In this document: one piece after another, positions 16,373-26,722 of the stretch | How the letters are laid out: every line of letters begins with the position of its first letter | Numbering within the stretch: the first letter of the stretch is position 1 | DNA from: Thalassospira sp. MCCC 1A01148 | GTDB lineage: Bacteria; Pseudomonadota; Alphaproteobacteria; Rhodospirillales; Thalassospiraceae | Assembly (NCBI RefSeq): GCF_001613795.1 | Contig: NZ_LPVZ01000022.1 | Location: forward strand, 1 to 64,000 | DNA: 64,000 nt | Reading direction: 5' to 3' | Program-made: the position numbers and the translations under genes | The notes under the pieces: generated by a model | Database searches by the model: none | Seen by the model: only the letters and a program-made list of their open reading frames with translations | Told to the model about the DNA's origin: nothing

Positions 16373-16905
16373 TTTGGTGGCTCGTAATCAGGGTAGTTGG
16401 CATCACGATCATTGATGATCGCCGGCTTTTCGGGCCATGAAATACCGAAAGCCGGATCGTTCCAGCGCACGCCCGATGCGAGATCGGGCACGAAGGGCGC
16501 GCCCATCAGATAGAGAACCTCGGTATCGGGTTCAAGCGTCAGGAAGCCATGTGCACAGCCGGCCGGGATGATCAGGGAATTGCGGTTGGTCGCTGACAAT
16601 TCGGCGCCTACCCATTTGCAGTAGCTTGCTGAATCTGGTCGCAAATCAATGACCACATCATAGATCGCGCCGGAAATGCAGCGAACGATTTTGGGGTCGC
16701 CGACCGGGGCTGCCTGATAATGCATGCCGCGCAGTGTGCCCGCATGGTGATTAAAGGACAGATTTGCCTGAACGACCTCGAAGTCATGACCATTTGCAGC
16801 CAGTTCTTCTTTGCAGAAGGAGCGTGCGAAAAAGCCGCGATCATCGCTGTGCTTTTCAAGCTCGATCAGGTCGACGCCATTGATATCTGTCGCAATAAAT
16901 CTCAT
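16369..16905 (-). CDS. dTDP-4-dehydrorhamnose 3,5-epimerase family protein (RfbC-like)
   Basis: A 178-residue cupin-fold epimerase. Family signatures are DDRGFFARSF near the N-terminus, GTLRGMHYQ with the catalytic-type His, and IPAGCAHGFL. RfbC normally acts on dTDP-4-keto-6-deoxyglucose, but here it is embedded with CDP-glucose genes and a C-methyltransferase, so it probably epimerises a CDP-4-keto-6-deoxysugar at C3 and/or C5. The frame opens to 17001, but ATG 16905 overlaps the upstream stop by ATGA and begins a family-like N-terminus. Confidence 0.88.
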   Translation of the reverse strand: MRFIATDINGVDLIELEKHSDDRGFFARSFCKEELAANGHDFEVVQANLSFNHHAGTLRGMHYQAAPVGDPKIVRCISGAIYDVVIDLRPDSASYCKWVGAELSATNRNSLIIPAGCAHGFLTLEPDTEVLYLMGAPFVPDLASGVRWNDPAFGISWPEKPAIINDRDANYPDYEPPK

Positions 16906-18134
16906 CCGATCACTTCGACCCTGGGGATGGCAACCATGAACTTTCCGCCCCAGTCGCTGACATGCGACATGCTTTTCATGATCTCGGCCGACAGGTTCCA
17001 TGGCAGGATCAGGACATAGTCCGGTTTCGCGACCTTGAGGTGATCGGGTGCGTGGACCGGAATATGGCTGCCGGGCAGGAGCGTGTTTTGCTTGTGCGGG
17101 TTGGCATCAACCACAAAATCAATCAGGTCGGTACCAATGTCGCAATAGTTCAACAGCGTATTGCCCTTGGCGGCTGCACCATAGCCGGCAACGGTTTTGC
17201 CCTCTGTCTTGGCGGATTTGAGGAATGCCAGCAGATCGTCACGGATCTTGCGGCATTTCGCGTCAAAGCCTTCGTAGCAGGCCAGGGTCGCAATGCCCGC
17301 CTCAGCCTCTTTGGCGCGAAGGGCTGCAAGGCGGTCTGTCTCGGACCGGGTGCCGATGGTTTTCTGGGCCCAGACACGCAAGCTGCCGCCATGGGTTGGG
17401 AGTTCTTCCACGTCAAAGACCTTTAGGCCATTGCTTTCAAAGCATTTCTCGACCGCGTAGAGCGAGAGGTAGGAGAAATGTTCGTGATAGATCGTGTCGA
17501 ACTGGGTCTTTTCCAGAAGGTTCAGAAGATGCGGGAATTCAAAGGTTGAGACCCCATCATCAGCCAGAACTGCGGCAAAGCCCGAGATGAAATCGTTGAT
17601 GTCTGGCACATGGGCTAGAACATTGTTGGCTGCGGTCAGGTTTGCGTGGCCATGTTCGGCGACGACCTTTTCGGCCGTTTCCTTGCCAAAAAAGGCGACG
17701 AGGCTTTTAACGCCTTTTTTCTCGGCTTCCTCGGCGACATTTGCAGCCGGTTCAACGCCCAATACCGGGATTGATTTGGCGACAAAATGCTGAAGCAAAT
17801 AGCCATCGTTGGATGCCACTTCGACCACAAAGGAGTCCTTTCCAAGACCAAGTCGCTCGGTTGCGGTTTCGCAGTAGTTTCGGGCATGCTCAACCCAGCT
17901 TGAGGAGTAGCTTGAGAAATAGGCATAATGACTGAAGATGTCAGACGGCGGGACAACATCATCGACCTGAACAAGGAAGCAGTTGCTGCAAACACGCGCA
18001 TGCAGTGGGTAGCGCGGGTCCGTCTGGTCTGCCTGATCAAGCGACACATAGGAGTTGGCAAGCGGGCTAAGCCCAAGATCAACAAGCGTGTGTTTCAGAG
18101 CGGTTCCGCAGGCGCGGCAGGTTGGCGTTGTCAT
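16902..18134 (-). CDS. NDP-hexose C-methyltransferase (SAM-dependent)
   Basis: A 410-residue protein with three parts: an N-terminal zinc-binding region (Cys6, Cys9, Cys49 and Cys52 in two CxxC motifs; Methyltransf_13 type), a central SAM-binding Rossmann domain (VVEVASNDGYLL at about 102-113) and a C-terminal Methyltransf_14 domain with GYGAAAKGNTLLNYC. This domain order is that of sugar C-methyltransferases such as TylC3, which methylate C3 of 4-keto-6-deoxy nucleotide sugars. It follows rfbF and rfbG with an ATGA overlap, so CDP-4-keto-6-deoxyglucose is the predicted substrate. Regiochemistry is inferred. Confidence 0.9.
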   Translation of the reverse strand: MTTPTCRACGTALKHTLVDLGLSPLANSYVSLDQADQTDPRYPLHARVCSNCFLVQVDDVVPPSDIFSHYAYFSSYSSSWVEHARNYCETATERLGLGKDSFVVEVASNDGYLLQHFVAKSIPVLGVEPAANVAEEAEKKGVKSLVAFFGKETAEKVVAEHGHANLTAANNVLAHVPDINDFISGFAAVLADDGVSTFEFPHLLNLLEKTQFDTIYHEHFSYLSLYAVEKCFESNGLKVFDVEELPTHGGSLRVWAQKTIGTRSETDRLAALRAKEAEAGIATLACYEGFDAKCRKIRDDLLAFLKSAKTEGKTVAGYGAAAKGNTLLNYCDIGTDLIDFVVDANPHKQNTLLPGSHIPVHAPDHLKVAKPDYVLILPWNLSAEIMKSMSHVSDWGGKFMVAIPRVEVIG

Positions 18135-19216
18135 TTTGTATCCATCATCATCTCAAACGAGGCAATCTGGGCCTCGGTCACGTCGCGCATTTTGCGGTCA
18201 TCAAGATGTGCCTTGTGCCATGCGACTATCCATTCCACACATGTCGGTAATTCGAGGCGCGGTTCCCACGCGAGTGTTTTGGTGGCAAGGCTTGAATTCA
18301 GCGCCAATGTGAGCGCCTCCTTGCTGCCACCGGAGTTGTCCTGTTGCGTAATACCGGCCGTTGATCCCCATGCATCCAGCATGAGATTGGTAACATGCCC
18401 CACCGTGTGTGATTCATGGGGGCCGAAATTAAGAGCCGGAACTGTGGTTTTGCCTTCAACCGCAGCCTGAAGATACATCAGATATCCCGAAACCGGCTCA
18501 ATCACATGTTGCCAGGGGCGTGTGGTGCGGGGGTTACGCAGTTCGACTGGATCACCGTTGGAAACGGCGCGGATGATATCGGTCATCAGTCGGTCTTCTG
18601 ACCAGTCGCCGCCGCCAACAACATTGCCAGCACGTGCCGTTACCACCGGAATGTTTGCCGCGCGGAAATAGCTTTGACCGAAACTGCGCGTGACAATTTC
18701 CTGACAGCCTTTGGACGCACTATAGGGGTCGCGGCCGCCCAGTGCATCGCCTTCGGTAAATACGATTTCACCATGTGCCTGATCGTAACTGTCATTGTCA
18801 TAGGCCTTGTCGCTGGTCACGACCAGAACACCTTTGAGACCCGGACTATCACGCAACGCATCCAGAAGGTTAGCAGTGCCCATTATGTTGGTTGCCATGG
18901 TCTCGACCGGTTGGCGATATCCACGGCGAACAAGCGGTTGGGCCGCCATATGCAGGACAAGTTCGGGTTGGACCTTTCTTACCATGTCGGCGACGTCGGC
19001 CCGGTCACGCAAGTCGGCAATGGTTTGCGATGCATAGTCTAGATCAAGCAGGTCATGCAGGCTGGGATCAGTTTCTGGTGCCAACGCAAAGCCATGAACT
19101 TCTGCGCCCATCTGCATTAGCCAGCATGCTGCCCAACTGCCCTTGAAACCGGTATGACCGGTCAGAAGAACGCGCTTTCCCGACCAGAATGATCGCAGGT
19201 TTTCGCTGGTGCGCAT
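18131..19216 (-). CDS. rfbG: CDP-glucose 4,6-dehydratase
   Basis: A 361-residue extended SDR that converts CDP-D-glucose to CDP-4-dehydro-6-deoxy-D-glucose. The modified NAD loop GHTGFKG at 20-26 and the YSASKGCQE active-site segment are typical of RfbG, as are the ARAGNVVGGGDWS and RNPRTTRPWQHVIEP motifs that distinguish CDP-glucose dehydratases. It starts 5 nt after the end of rfbF and overlaps the methyltransferase gene by 4 nt. Length equals that of known RfbG (about 357-360). Confidence 0.95.
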   Translation of the reverse strand: MRTSENLRSFWSGKRVLLTGHTGFKGSWAACWLMQMGAEVHGFALAPETDPSLHDLLDLDYASQTIADLRDRADVADMVRKVQPELVLHMAAQPLVRRGYRQPVETMATNIMGTANLLDALRDSPGLKGVLVVTSDKAYDNDSYDQAHGEIVFTEGDALGGRDPYSASKGCQEIVTRSFGQSYFRAANIPVVTARAGNVVGGGDWSEDRLMTDIIRAVSNGDPVELRNPRTTRPWQHVIEPVSGYLMYLQAAVEGKTTVPALNFGPHESHTVGHVTNLMLDAWGSTAGITQQDNSGGSKEALTLALNSSLATKTLAWEPRLELPTCVEWIVAWHKAHLDDRKMRDVTEAQIASFEMMMDTK

Positions 19217-19221
19217 GGCAG

Positions 19222-19992
19222 TTACCAGACCTTCCAGGGGGCGTTACCTTCGGTCCACAGGGTCTCCAGCATATGTTTCTCGCGCAGTGTGTCCATCGGC
19301 TGCCAGAAACCATCGTGACGCCATGCAGAAAGTTCACCCTGATCAGAGAGATTACGCAGCGGTTCAGCTTCCCAGACGGTTTTGTCTTCGGCAATTTCGT
19401 TGAGCACGGATTTTTCGCAGACGAAGAAGCCGGCATTGATGCGCGCACCATCGCCCAGCGGCTTCTCCTGAAAGGCCGAGACACGATCCCCGTCAAGTAC
19501 AGTCGCGCCAAACCGGCCCGGAGGTGAGACCACCGTCATGGTTGCCTTGCGGCCCTGTTTTTTATGGAAGTCGATACTGGCGGTGATGTCAATATTGCCA
19601 AGCCCGTCGCCGTAAGTCAGGCAGAAGGGCGCATTATCATCAAGATAGTCGGCCACGCGCTTGATACGGCCGCCGGTCATGCTGTTCAGGCCGGTATCGA
19701 CCAGCGTTATTTTCCAGGGTTCTGCATTGGCATTGTGATATTCAAGCTGATTGGTCGCCATATCAATGGTGACGTCGGCGTGATGCAGGAAGTAGTTGGC
19801 GAAATATTCCTTGATCACATAGCCCTTGTAGCCAAGGCAGATCACGAATTCATTCACCCCGTGTGCCGCGTAAATCTTCATCAGGTGCCACAGGATCGGC
19901 TTGCCACCAATTTCGACCATCGGCTTTGGCTTGACCGAGGTTTCTTCGCTCAATCGGCTGCCATATCCGCCTGCAAGAATTACTGCCTTCAT
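19222..19992 (-). CDS. rfbF: Glucose-1-phosphate cytidylyltransferase
   Basis: A 256-residue nucleotidyltransferase making CDP-glucose from CTP and glucose-1-phosphate, the entry step to CDP-deoxysugars. The signature loop [12 protein letters not shown] (7-18), [15 protein letters not shown] and YGDGLGNID match RfbF closely, and the length equals the family (257). rfbG follows at 5 nt, in the classical rfbF-rfbG order. No rfbH (3-dehydratase) is present in the window, so the route after RfbG leads to a C-methyl sugar, not to dideoxyhexoses. Confidence 0.96.
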   Translation of the reverse strand: MKAVILAGGYGSRLSEETSVKPKPMVEIGGKPILWHLMKIYAAHGVNEFVICLGYKGYVIKEYFANYFLHHADVTIDMATNQLEYHNANAEPWKITLVDTGLNSMTGGRIKRVADYLDDNAPFCLTYGDGLGNIDITASIDFHKKQGRKATMTVVSPPGRFGATVLDGDRVSAFQEKPLGDGARINAGFFVCEKSVLNEIAEDKTVWEAEPLRNLSDQGELSAWRHDGFWQPMDTLREKHMLETLWTEGNAPWKVW

Positions 19993-20034
19993 TTGAATCG
20001 ATATCCACTCATTCAGTTTTCGTGGCCTGCCGAC

Positions 20035-20928
20035 CTAGTGTTTTGCCGCGCGTGGTAGTTTTGATGCCCTTACGCCAAGGACAGCCGCCAAGGAGCCCGC
20101 CGATCTTGCCAGGTCGCGCCAGCTCTTGTTGCTTTTGAAGGCCAGCCCGTGCAGCAGCGCCTTTCCTGCAAATCTCAACGCATGTTTCAGGCCAAGGCAA
20201 ATTCCTGCAAGACGACCTTTGTACTTGCGTTCAAAGTATATTCTGGACCATGCAATGTTCCAGAACTTTTCCCAGTAGTAGGCACGATTGGGACGAACGG
20301 AGCCGCCATTGAGGTGTGTGACAACTGAATCAGCAACAAGAATCAGGCCATGACCAGCACGACGCAGGCGCATGCACATGTCATCATCTTCGAAGTAAAG
20401 ATAGATCTCAGGGTCATAGAAGCCGATCTGTTTCATCACGTCCATGCGCACAAGATTGACTGCCCCCGAGAGGAACTCGACGCATAATGCACCTTCCGGA
20501 ACGCAGTGATAGGCAAGTTTTCCAAAGTCGCGGCGTTTCCAAAGTTCGACATCATGGCTGGGCTCGATATTGCCGTCGCCGTCTTTATGAAGCGGACCGA
20601 ACATGGCAGCTTCGGGATATTGATCCGCAGCAGAGACAAGCGCGTCGACTGCATCTGCGGTCATCAGGGAGTCCGGGTTGGCGAGCAGGGCAAATTCAGT
20701 TTCAACCGCGCCAAGTCCCTGACTGGCAGCAGCACCATAGCCTAGCCCATTGCTGTTGCGGATGACTTTTGCATCCGGGCGGAGCTTGGCCACGATATCG
20801 AGCGTGTCGTCTTGGGACGCATTATCGACGACGATCAGCGGCAAGTCGGCAGGAAGCGATTTTAATAGCCCGCCAATAACGAGCCCCCCATTATGGGTGA
20901 TCGTGATTACTGTCGTTCTTGCCGTCAT
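20035..20928 (-). CDS. Glycosyltransferase family 2 (rhamnosyltransferase-like)
   Basis: A 297-residue GT-A fold transferase with IVVDNASQDDT and LLANPDSLM, which carry the nucleotide-sugar binding Asp residues, and a YLYFEDDDMCMRLRRAGH-type ED motif (here FEDDDMCMRL) near 155-165. Such enzymes move a nucleotide-activated sugar onto a growing glycan at the cytoplasmic membrane face. It lies 42 nt upstream of rfbF in the same direction and probably uses the CDP-sugar made by the cluster, or a related sugar. The acceptor cannot be told. Confidence 0.88.
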   Translation of the reverse strand: MTARTTVITITHNGGLVIGGLLKSLPADLPLIVVDNASQDDTLDIVAKLRPDAKVIRNSNGLGYGAAASQGLGAVETEFALLANPDSLMTADAVDALVSAADQYPEAAMFGPLHKDGDGNIEPSHDVELWKRRDFGKLAYHCVPEGALCVEFLSGAVNLVRMDVMKQIGFYDPEIYLYFEDDDMCMRLRRAGHGLILVADSVVTHLNGGSVRPNRAYYWEKFWNIAWSRIYFERKYKGRLAGICLGLKHALRFAGKALLHGLAFKSNKSWRDLARSAGSLAAVLGVRASKLPRAAKH

Positions 20929-21083
20929 TTAGGTTCCCTGCAGAATGTCCATGTCCCCGTGGGGCAGAACATATTCAATCCGGGCGCAATGTCCAATCAG
21001 AGAATCCCGGCAAAGGGAAAATAATCAGTCATTTGCGGACGCAGAAAGAAACACTGTTCGGTCTTGATAGGTTATTGCCTTTG

Positions 21084-22037
21084 TTAAGGGCTGACCAGAA
21101 CACCACCAACCCAACGAACGCCAGTAAAGTTATCGAGGAAATTACGTCTGCCGGCCAAGGTTTCGTGGCCGGTGGTAGTAAGCGTGATTGTTTGTTCGGC
21201 CCAGTTGGTTTTCGGGTCCGAAGCGGACAGGGTGAAGAGCGCGTCCTTGCAATCCATCATCCACTGGATTTCTGACCAGAACATCAGGTCACCGAGACAG
21301 GGCAGGGGGTCGTAGCGTCGCATCAGGTGGCCAAAGACCTTGCCGACGGTGACGGGGCCCTGGTCCTTGATGATTTGCAGGGTGAGTTTTTGGGTCAGGC
21401 CAAGGCCGGTTTGCGGGTCGGGCAATTCCGCGAGGTGGCGTTTGAGGGCCGCTGGCATATGGGGCAGGGGCGCAGTGGTTTGTTCCGCAAGTGTTTTAAG
21501 ATGTCGCGGGTCGTCTGCACGAAGCGCCTTCCAGACTTTGGTGCCGAATGTCAGCATGTCGGTGCGAAGCGGCATGCGGTGGTTTTGCCAGCACCAGATC
21601 AGACCATCAAGCGAGAGCTGACCAAGGCCGATGAAGCGGTCGATGGCTTCGGACGCGGGCGCGTGATTGACGGAGATGACGTCGATGTTGGTTTCGGGCT
21701 GGATGGTGGCGATGGCATTCATCAGGAAGGCTAGGATCAGCTGATCGTAGCTGTCATGTTCGAACCAGAGCACGACATGGTCATACTGCCCAAGACGACC
21801 CAGCGCATCATATTCGCGCCTGAGGCGTTCAAGTGCTGCGTCGCCGGGCAGGTCGTAAGCGCCAGAAATAAAGGCCGCACGGGTTTCGATGAAGGCATCG
21901 CGCGGCAGATCGGGCACCGGGCCCTGACAAAACGGATCGGAGAATTCCAGAAAATCGCCGATGAAGCCAGCCTGCTTGAGGCCATCGCGGATATCGGATC
22001 CGCAACGGACATGCAGGGTGTTTTTATCATCCAACAC
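21084..22037 (-). CDS. DUF1835 domain-containing protein
   Basis: A 317-residue soluble protein. The N-terminal half has DUF1835 features (LHVRCGSDIRDGLKQAGF and VVLWFEHDSYDQLILAFLM parts, with WFEHDSYDQL), and the C-terminal half, with helix-rich DUF3658-like segments, carries QIIKDQGPVTVGKVFGHLM. The family function is unknown. It follows ppx in the same direction with a 34-nt gap, so it may be the last gene of a ppk-ppx-DUF1835 transcript. Confidence 0.8.
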   Translation of the reverse strand: MLDDKNTLHVRCGSDIRDGLKQAGFIGDFLEFSDPFCQGPVPDLPRDAFIETRAAFISGAYDLPGDAALERLRREYDALGRLGQYDHVVLWFEHDSYDQLILAFLMNAIATIQPETNIDVISVNHAPASEAIDRFIGLGQLSLDGLIWCWQNHRMPLRTDMLTFGTKVWKALRADDPRHLKTLAEQTTAPLPHMPAALKRHLAELPDPQTGLGLTQKLTLQIIKDQGPVTVGKVFGHLMRRYDPLPCLGDLMFWSEIQWMMDCKDALFTLSASDPKTNWAEQTITLTTTGHETLAGRRNFLDNFTGVRWVGGVLVSP

Positions 22038-22071
22038 AGGTTCTATCCCGATATTGCGTTCAGCTTGACGG

Positions 22072-23550
22072 TCAGGCGAGACGCACTTCGCTTTCGTGGT
22101 TCATCAGCTTGGCCAGTTTCGACAGACGCTGTTCGACGACTTCGCCGTAAAGGGCTGCGGCCTGTTTTTCAAATTGCAGCACCAGCTTGTCGCCTTCAAG
22201 CAGCAGCCGGGTTTGTGGCAAGATGCCCTCGACCCCGCCAGACAGTGTATGGCCAAGGCGAATGACATGGCCAAACAGGCGTCCGGTCAGGCGGTCATCT
22301 TCACTAAGGATGCGGTCACTTGCGTCGTCACCCTTGAAATTGCCGGTATAGCGCGAACCGATCGTGTAGGCCAGAAACACCCGGTCATGATGGTTGAGAT
22401 CAATATAGGGATGGCGGAGAATACGGTTGTAGCTTTGAATGGCGCGATAATCGGGGTGTTCGTTCCATCCGATGTCACCAATGATACAGGCCGCCAAGCG
22501 CAGACGTTCGATATTGTCCGGTAATTCCGAGAAGATCGGTGCGCACCATTTGGCGACTTCTTCGCCATGCTGGTGAAAACGTTCGCCGTCTTCGGCAAAG
22601 CTGAAGCAGGCTTCAAGCACGGGATCGCGTTGACGCAGATCTTCGGGCAGGACTTCATACATCCAGCCTTCGCGAAGCCCGTGTCCGGAAAAGACAACCT
22701 CGTTTGGCTGCATGCGTTTCATCAGCATGTTCATCACCAGCGATGCGTGGGGCAGGCTGTCGATACGGCGTTTGGAGACACCCCCGATCTTTTCAAGCGA
22801 CACCCGGCTTTGTTGGGAAATGATGTGGGTCAGTTCGGCCATTTCCGATTGCGGCATGGCAAGATTATGGACCACGGAAATCGGGTAGTTTTCCTGGGCG
22901 ATGAAGAGTTTGGCGATTGAGCGCCAGGAACCGCCCACGGCATAAAGCTGCTGGCCCTTGGCGTCGGAAAGCCAATCGACCGTATCCAGATACTGATTGA
23001 TTTCAGCCGTCAAACGGGCGCGATCAGAACCGAATACCGTGTGCAGGCGCATCGCACCAAGCGGGAGGCTTATGCGTTTTTTGATCTCGCCCTTATCAAG
23101 CAGTACCAGTTCAAGCGACCCGCCGCCGATATCTCCCATAATGCCGGACGCCATCGGATCACCGGAAATGATGCCAAGGGCCGAAAGGCGGGCTTCTTCA
23201 AGGCCATCGATCACCTTGACCGCAAGACCGGTTTCCGCGGCCACACGGTCACAGAATTCCTTGCCATCGGAGGCAGCCCGCACCGCGGCGGTGGCCAGCA
23301 CGTCGACATGGGTGACCTTCATGGCCCGAAGAAGGGTGGCAAAGCGGTGCATGGCAACCACGGCAAGTTCGACCCCCTCGGGGTTGAGCTTGCCGGTGTT
23401 TTCGGGATCACGACCAAGGCCACACATGACCTTTTCGTTGAAGATCGGCACGGGGGCGCGGGTCATGCCATCAAAAATGACAAGCCGCACAGAGTTGGAG
23501 CCAACATCTATGATTGCGATGCGGTTGGAAGCCCGTTGGTCAGTCAGCAT
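22072..23550 (-). CDS. ppx: Exopolyphosphatase / GppA-family phosphatase
   Basis: A 492-residue protein that removes terminal phosphates from polyphosphate (or pppGpp). The N-terminal ASKHA-fold phosphate loop IDVGSNSVRLVIFDG is seen at about 13-27, followed by GDIGGGSLELVLL (second phosphate loop) near 148, and a C-terminal HD-like helical region (EHPDYRAIQSYNRILRHPYIDLNHHDR parts). It lies 36 nt after ppk in the same direction, the common polyphosphate synthesis-degradation pairing. The PPX assignment is favoured by this context over GppA. Confidence 0.92.
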   Translation of the reverse strand: MLTDQRASNRIAIIDVGSNSVRLVIFDGMTRAPVPIFNEKVMCGLGRDPENTGKLNPEGVELAVVAMHRFATLLRAMKVTHVDVLATAAVRAASDGKEFCDRVAAETGLAVKVIDGLEEARLSALGIISGDPMASGIMGDIGGGSLELVLLDKGEIKKRISLPLGAMRLHTVFGSDRARLTAEINQYLDTVDWLSDAKGQQLYAVGGSWRSIAKLFIAQENYPISVVHNLAMPQSEMAELTHIISQQSRVSLEKIGGVSKRRIDSLPHASLVMNMLMKRMQPNEVVFSGHGLREGWMYEVLPEDLRQRDPVLEACFSFAEDGERFHQHGEEVAKWCAPIFSELPDNIERLRLAACIIGDIGWNEHPDYRAIQSYNRILRHPYIDLNHHDRVFLAYTIGSRYTGNFKGDDASDRILSEDDRLTGRLFGHVIRLGHTLSGGVEGILPQTRLLLEGDKLVLQFEKQAAALYGEVVEQRLSKLAKLMNHESEVRLA

Positions 23551-23586
23551 AAGATGTTGGCACCTGTTGGTCGTCTTTGGTCGTCT

Positions 23587-25734
23587 TTAGTCATCAAGTT
23601 CTAGCACAGGAACATTCGGGTCAGCTTGATCCAGCGCACTGCCCCGGCCCGAAAGCGACGGGTTGGTCATAAAGTATTTGTGCGACGAGAATGCTTTTTC
23701 ATCTGCCTCACAACGTTCATAGGAACCGTCGGGCTGGAGATGCCATGCCTGTGCGGTGTCCTTGAGGTTGGCGATCATGATCTGTTCAACAATCTGTTGC
23801 TGACAGGTCGGGTTTTCAACCGGTACCAGCGTTTCAACGCGGCGGTTCAGGTTGCGCGGCATCCAGTCGGCGGACGAAATGAACGCCTTGGCCTTGCGTG
23901 ACGGAAGCTTGGCGCCGTTGGCAAAGACGACAATGCGCGAATGTTCAAGGAACCGCCCGACAATCGATTTGACGCGAATGTTTTCCGAAAGTCCCGGCAC
24001 ACCCGGACGCAGGCAACAAATGCCACGCACCACCAGTTCGATATGCACGCCCGACTGGCTTGCACGATAAAGCGCGTCGATCACCACCGGGTCGACCAGA
24101 CTGTTCATCTTGGCCCAGATGCCGGACGGTTTGCCCGCCTTGCAGTTTTCGATTTCCTGATCAATGTGGGTGAGCAGGGTCGGGCGCAGGGTATGCGGTG
24201 CGATCGCGATTTTTTCAAGCGAGCGCGGCGTGGCATAGCCGGTCATGAAGTTAAAGATATTGGCCGCATCACGCCCCAGTGCCGGATCGCACGAGAAGAA
24301 CGAAATATCGGTATAGAACTTCGCTGTGATCGGATGATAGTTGCCCGTCCCGAAGTGGGTGTAGGTCCGAAGACCATGGGTCTCACGGCGGACCACGAGC
24401 GAGATCTTGGCGTGTGTTTTCCAGTCGAGGAAGCCATAGACCACCTGACAGCCCGCACGTTCAAGATCGGCCGCCCAGCGCAGGTTGGCTTCTTCGTCAA
24501 AGCGGGCCTTGAGCTCGACCATGGCGGTAACGGATTTACCAGCCTCGGCCGCAGCGATCAGGGCCTTGACGATCGGACTGTTTTCTGACGTGCGATAGAG
24601 TGTCTGTTTGATGGTGACCACATCGGGATCACGTGCGGCCTGCAACAGGAACTGCACCACCACATCGAAATCTTCGAACGGATGATGAACCACCAGATCC
24701 TTTTTGCTGATTGCGGCAAAGCAATCGCCCCCAAAGTCACGCACCCGTTCAGGATAGCGCGCGGCGTAGGGCGCAAACAGAAGATCATGATGCAGATCGG
24801 AGTCAATCAGTTGCTTGACGTCCACCACACCGAGCAGACCATCAACCTTGACGACTTCTTCAAGCGCGACATCAAGTTCATCAATGACGAAATCCAGAAG
24901 GTCCTCGGGCATGCCCGCATTGACTTTAAGGCGGATGATGCTGCCACGGCGGCGGCGTTTCAGAGCGGTTTTGAAAACGCGCACCAGATCTTCGGCTTCT
25001 TCCTCGATCTCAACGTCCGAGTCACGAATGACGCGGAAGAAACCGTGCTCGATCATGTCAAAGCCCGGGAACATCTTGCCAAGATACAGCAGGATGGCCT
25101 GTTCGACCGGAAGATAGCGTTCATTGCGGCCCGGCAGGCGCAGGAAGCGGCCGATCTTTTGCGGCACCGGAATCAGCCCGCGCATATTGTGCCCATCCGC
25201 CGGATCAAACAGCTGCATGACGATGGCAAAGCCAAGGTTGGGAATGAACGGGAAGGGGTGCGACGGATCAATGGCAAGCGGGGTCAGCGTCGGGAAGATT
25301 TCACGCATGAAATAGCCATCAAGCCATTTGCGGTCGGTCTGGGTCAGATCGGTTTTATCAATAACCGAGATGCCCTGTTTTTCCATTTCGCTGCTCAGTT
25401 GGCGCCAGACGCGTTGCTGATCCTGCATCAACTGGTTGGCATCAAAGGTAATGGCGCGCAGCTGTTCGGACGGGCTCATGCCATCCTGACTGACCTTGGT
25501 CATGCCAGCGCGCATTTGCCCAACGAGGCCTGCGACACGCACCATATAGAATTCATCAAGGTTGCTGGCGGAAATCGACAGAAAGCGCAGGCGTTCAAGC
25601 AGCGGGTGCCCCTTGTTCTGGGCTTCTTCAAGAACGCGATTGTTGAATGCCAGCCACGATAATTCGCGGTTAATGAAGCGGCTTTCCGAATCAATGGTGA
25701 TCGCGCTTGACTGAACTGCAGCGGCGTGTGTCAC
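23587..25734 (-). CDS. ppk: Polyphosphate kinase 1
   Basis: Polymerises ATP gamma-phosphate into polyphosphate at the membrane. The 715-residue protein has the PPK1 N-domain start [19 protein letters not shown], the FNPLF-like catalytic core, the autophosphorylated-His segment [18 protein letters not shown] (THFGTGNYH) and a C-terminal [18 protein letters not shown] motif. E. coli PPK1 has 688 residues. Start: AGGAGG lies 6 nt before GTG 25734; the frame is open to 25923 but without a ribosome site. Leader gene of the ppk-ppx pair, divergent from sixA. Confidence 0.95.
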   Translation of the reverse strand: MTHAAAVQSSAITIDSESRFINRELSWLAFNNRVLEEAQNKGHPLLERLRFLSISASNLDEFYMVRVAGLVGQMRAGMTKVSQDGMSPSEQLRAITFDANQLMQDQQRVWRQLSSEMEKQGISVIDKTDLTQTDRKWLDGYFMREIFPTLTPLAIDPSHPFPFIPNLGFAIVMQLFDPADGHNMRGLIPVPQKIGRFLRLPGRNERYLPVEQAILLYLGKMFPGFDMIEHGFFRVIRDSDVEIEEEAEDLVRVFKTALKRRRRGSIIRLKVNAGMPEDLLDFVIDELDVALEEVVKVDGLLGVVDVKQLIDSDLHHDLLFAPYAARYPERVRDFGGDCFAAISKKDLVVHHPFEDFDVVVQFLLQAARDPDVVTIKQTLYRTSENSPIVKALIAAAEAGKSVTAMVELKARFDEEANLRWAADLERAGCQVVYGFLDWKTHAKISLVVRRETHGLRTYTHFGTGNYHPITAKFYTDISFFSCDPALGRDAANIFNFMTGYATPRSLEKIAIAPHTLRPTLLTHIDQEIENCKAGKPSGIWAKMNSLVDPVVIDALYRASQSGVHIELVVRGICCLRPGVPGLSENIRVKSIVGRFLEHSRIVVFANGAKLPSRKAKAFISSADWMPRNLNRRVETLVPVENPTCQQQIVEQIMIANLKDTAQAWHLQPDGSYERCEADEKAFSSHKYFMTNPSLSGRGSALDQADPNVPVLELDD

Positions 25735-25935
25735 GCTATGCCTCCTGCGGATTGAGGGAACGTCCTTGAACTTATGCGACAGTTCCCGGTTGCAAATGGA
25801 GTATAGGATAACTGCTTGGGTGGGTGCAATTTTCTTAAATTTATGTGTCAGTTTTTCTAATAGCTTCCCGGCCTTCAATGTGGCATGCAGGTACACCGTT
25901 TGATCATTATTCGCGACTGCCAAACAGACGAAGAC

Positions 25936-26484
25936 ATGAAAACGCTGTTATTGCTTCGGCATGCAAAATCAAGCTGGGCGGACCCGGGGCGTTCGGACCA
26001 TGACCGCGAGCTTAACCGTCGCGGTGAAAAGGCCGCCCCGTTCATGGGGCGCTATTTGCGTCAGCACGAACTGGTGCCTGATTTGATCTGGTGTTCGACC
26101 GCGGCACGTGCGGTTCAGACCCTTGGTCTGCTTGGGCGTGATTTCGCGACAGATGCCGATGTTATCTATAACGAAGACCTATATATGGCCAGCGAGCGGG
26201 TGTTGCTTGAAAACCTGCATCACACCCATGAAGACGCAAAGCAGGTGATGTTTGTCGGCCACAATCCCGGGATCGAGGTGTTTGCCCAGTCGCTTTATGG
26301 CGACGGGAACGCAGACGCCAGGGAAATCATGGCGCGCAAATATCCGACCTGCGCCTTGGCGCATTTCGAATTCGATGTCGATCATTGGGGTGAAATCGCG
26401 CCCGGAACCGGACGCCTGATCGATTTCATCAAGGTCAAGGACCTTCAGGCGGTCAAGATCGGCCCGGAACCAATTGCCAAATGA
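25936..26484 (+). CDS. sixA: SixA-like phosphohistidine phosphatase
   Basis: A 182-residue member of the histidine phosphatase superfamily. The catalytic RHAK (Arg8-His9) is followed by [20 protein letters not shown], which is characteristic of SixA/YGGT-type proteins, and VGHNPG near 119-124 carries the second catalytic His. SixA dephosphorylates phosphohistidine in phosphotransfer proteins. It is divergent from ppk and upstream of aspS. The frame opens at 25885, but the ATG at 25936 places the catalytic motif right after the start, as in the family. Confidence 0.9.
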   Translation: MKTLLLLRHAKSSWADPGRSDHDRELNRRGEKAAPFMGRYLRQHELVPDLIWCSTAARAVQTLGLLGRDFATDADVIYNEDLYMASERVLLENLHHTHEDAKQVMFVGHNPGIEVFAQSLYGDGNADAREIMARKYPTCALAHFEFDVDHWGEIAPGTGRLIDFIKVKDLQAVKIGPEPIAK

Positions 26485-26722
26485 TTTGCTGATCTGCGTT
26501 ACGGGCACTTGACGAAGGGCGCATGTCCGCGTTTTATACCGCTGAAATTTGGGACTCCGTGCTTGAAGGGCAGGGAAACATCACACGCAAGCGCTGCGGA
26601 TCGTACGCTGATTGATCTGTGGCGGGCACGTTGTGGTGCGTTTTTTGTTTGACAGCGCGGGTCTGGCATGCACCTTTGCGGCCAAATTTGCGGCCCAAGA
26701 AATAAAGCAACCTGGAATGACA

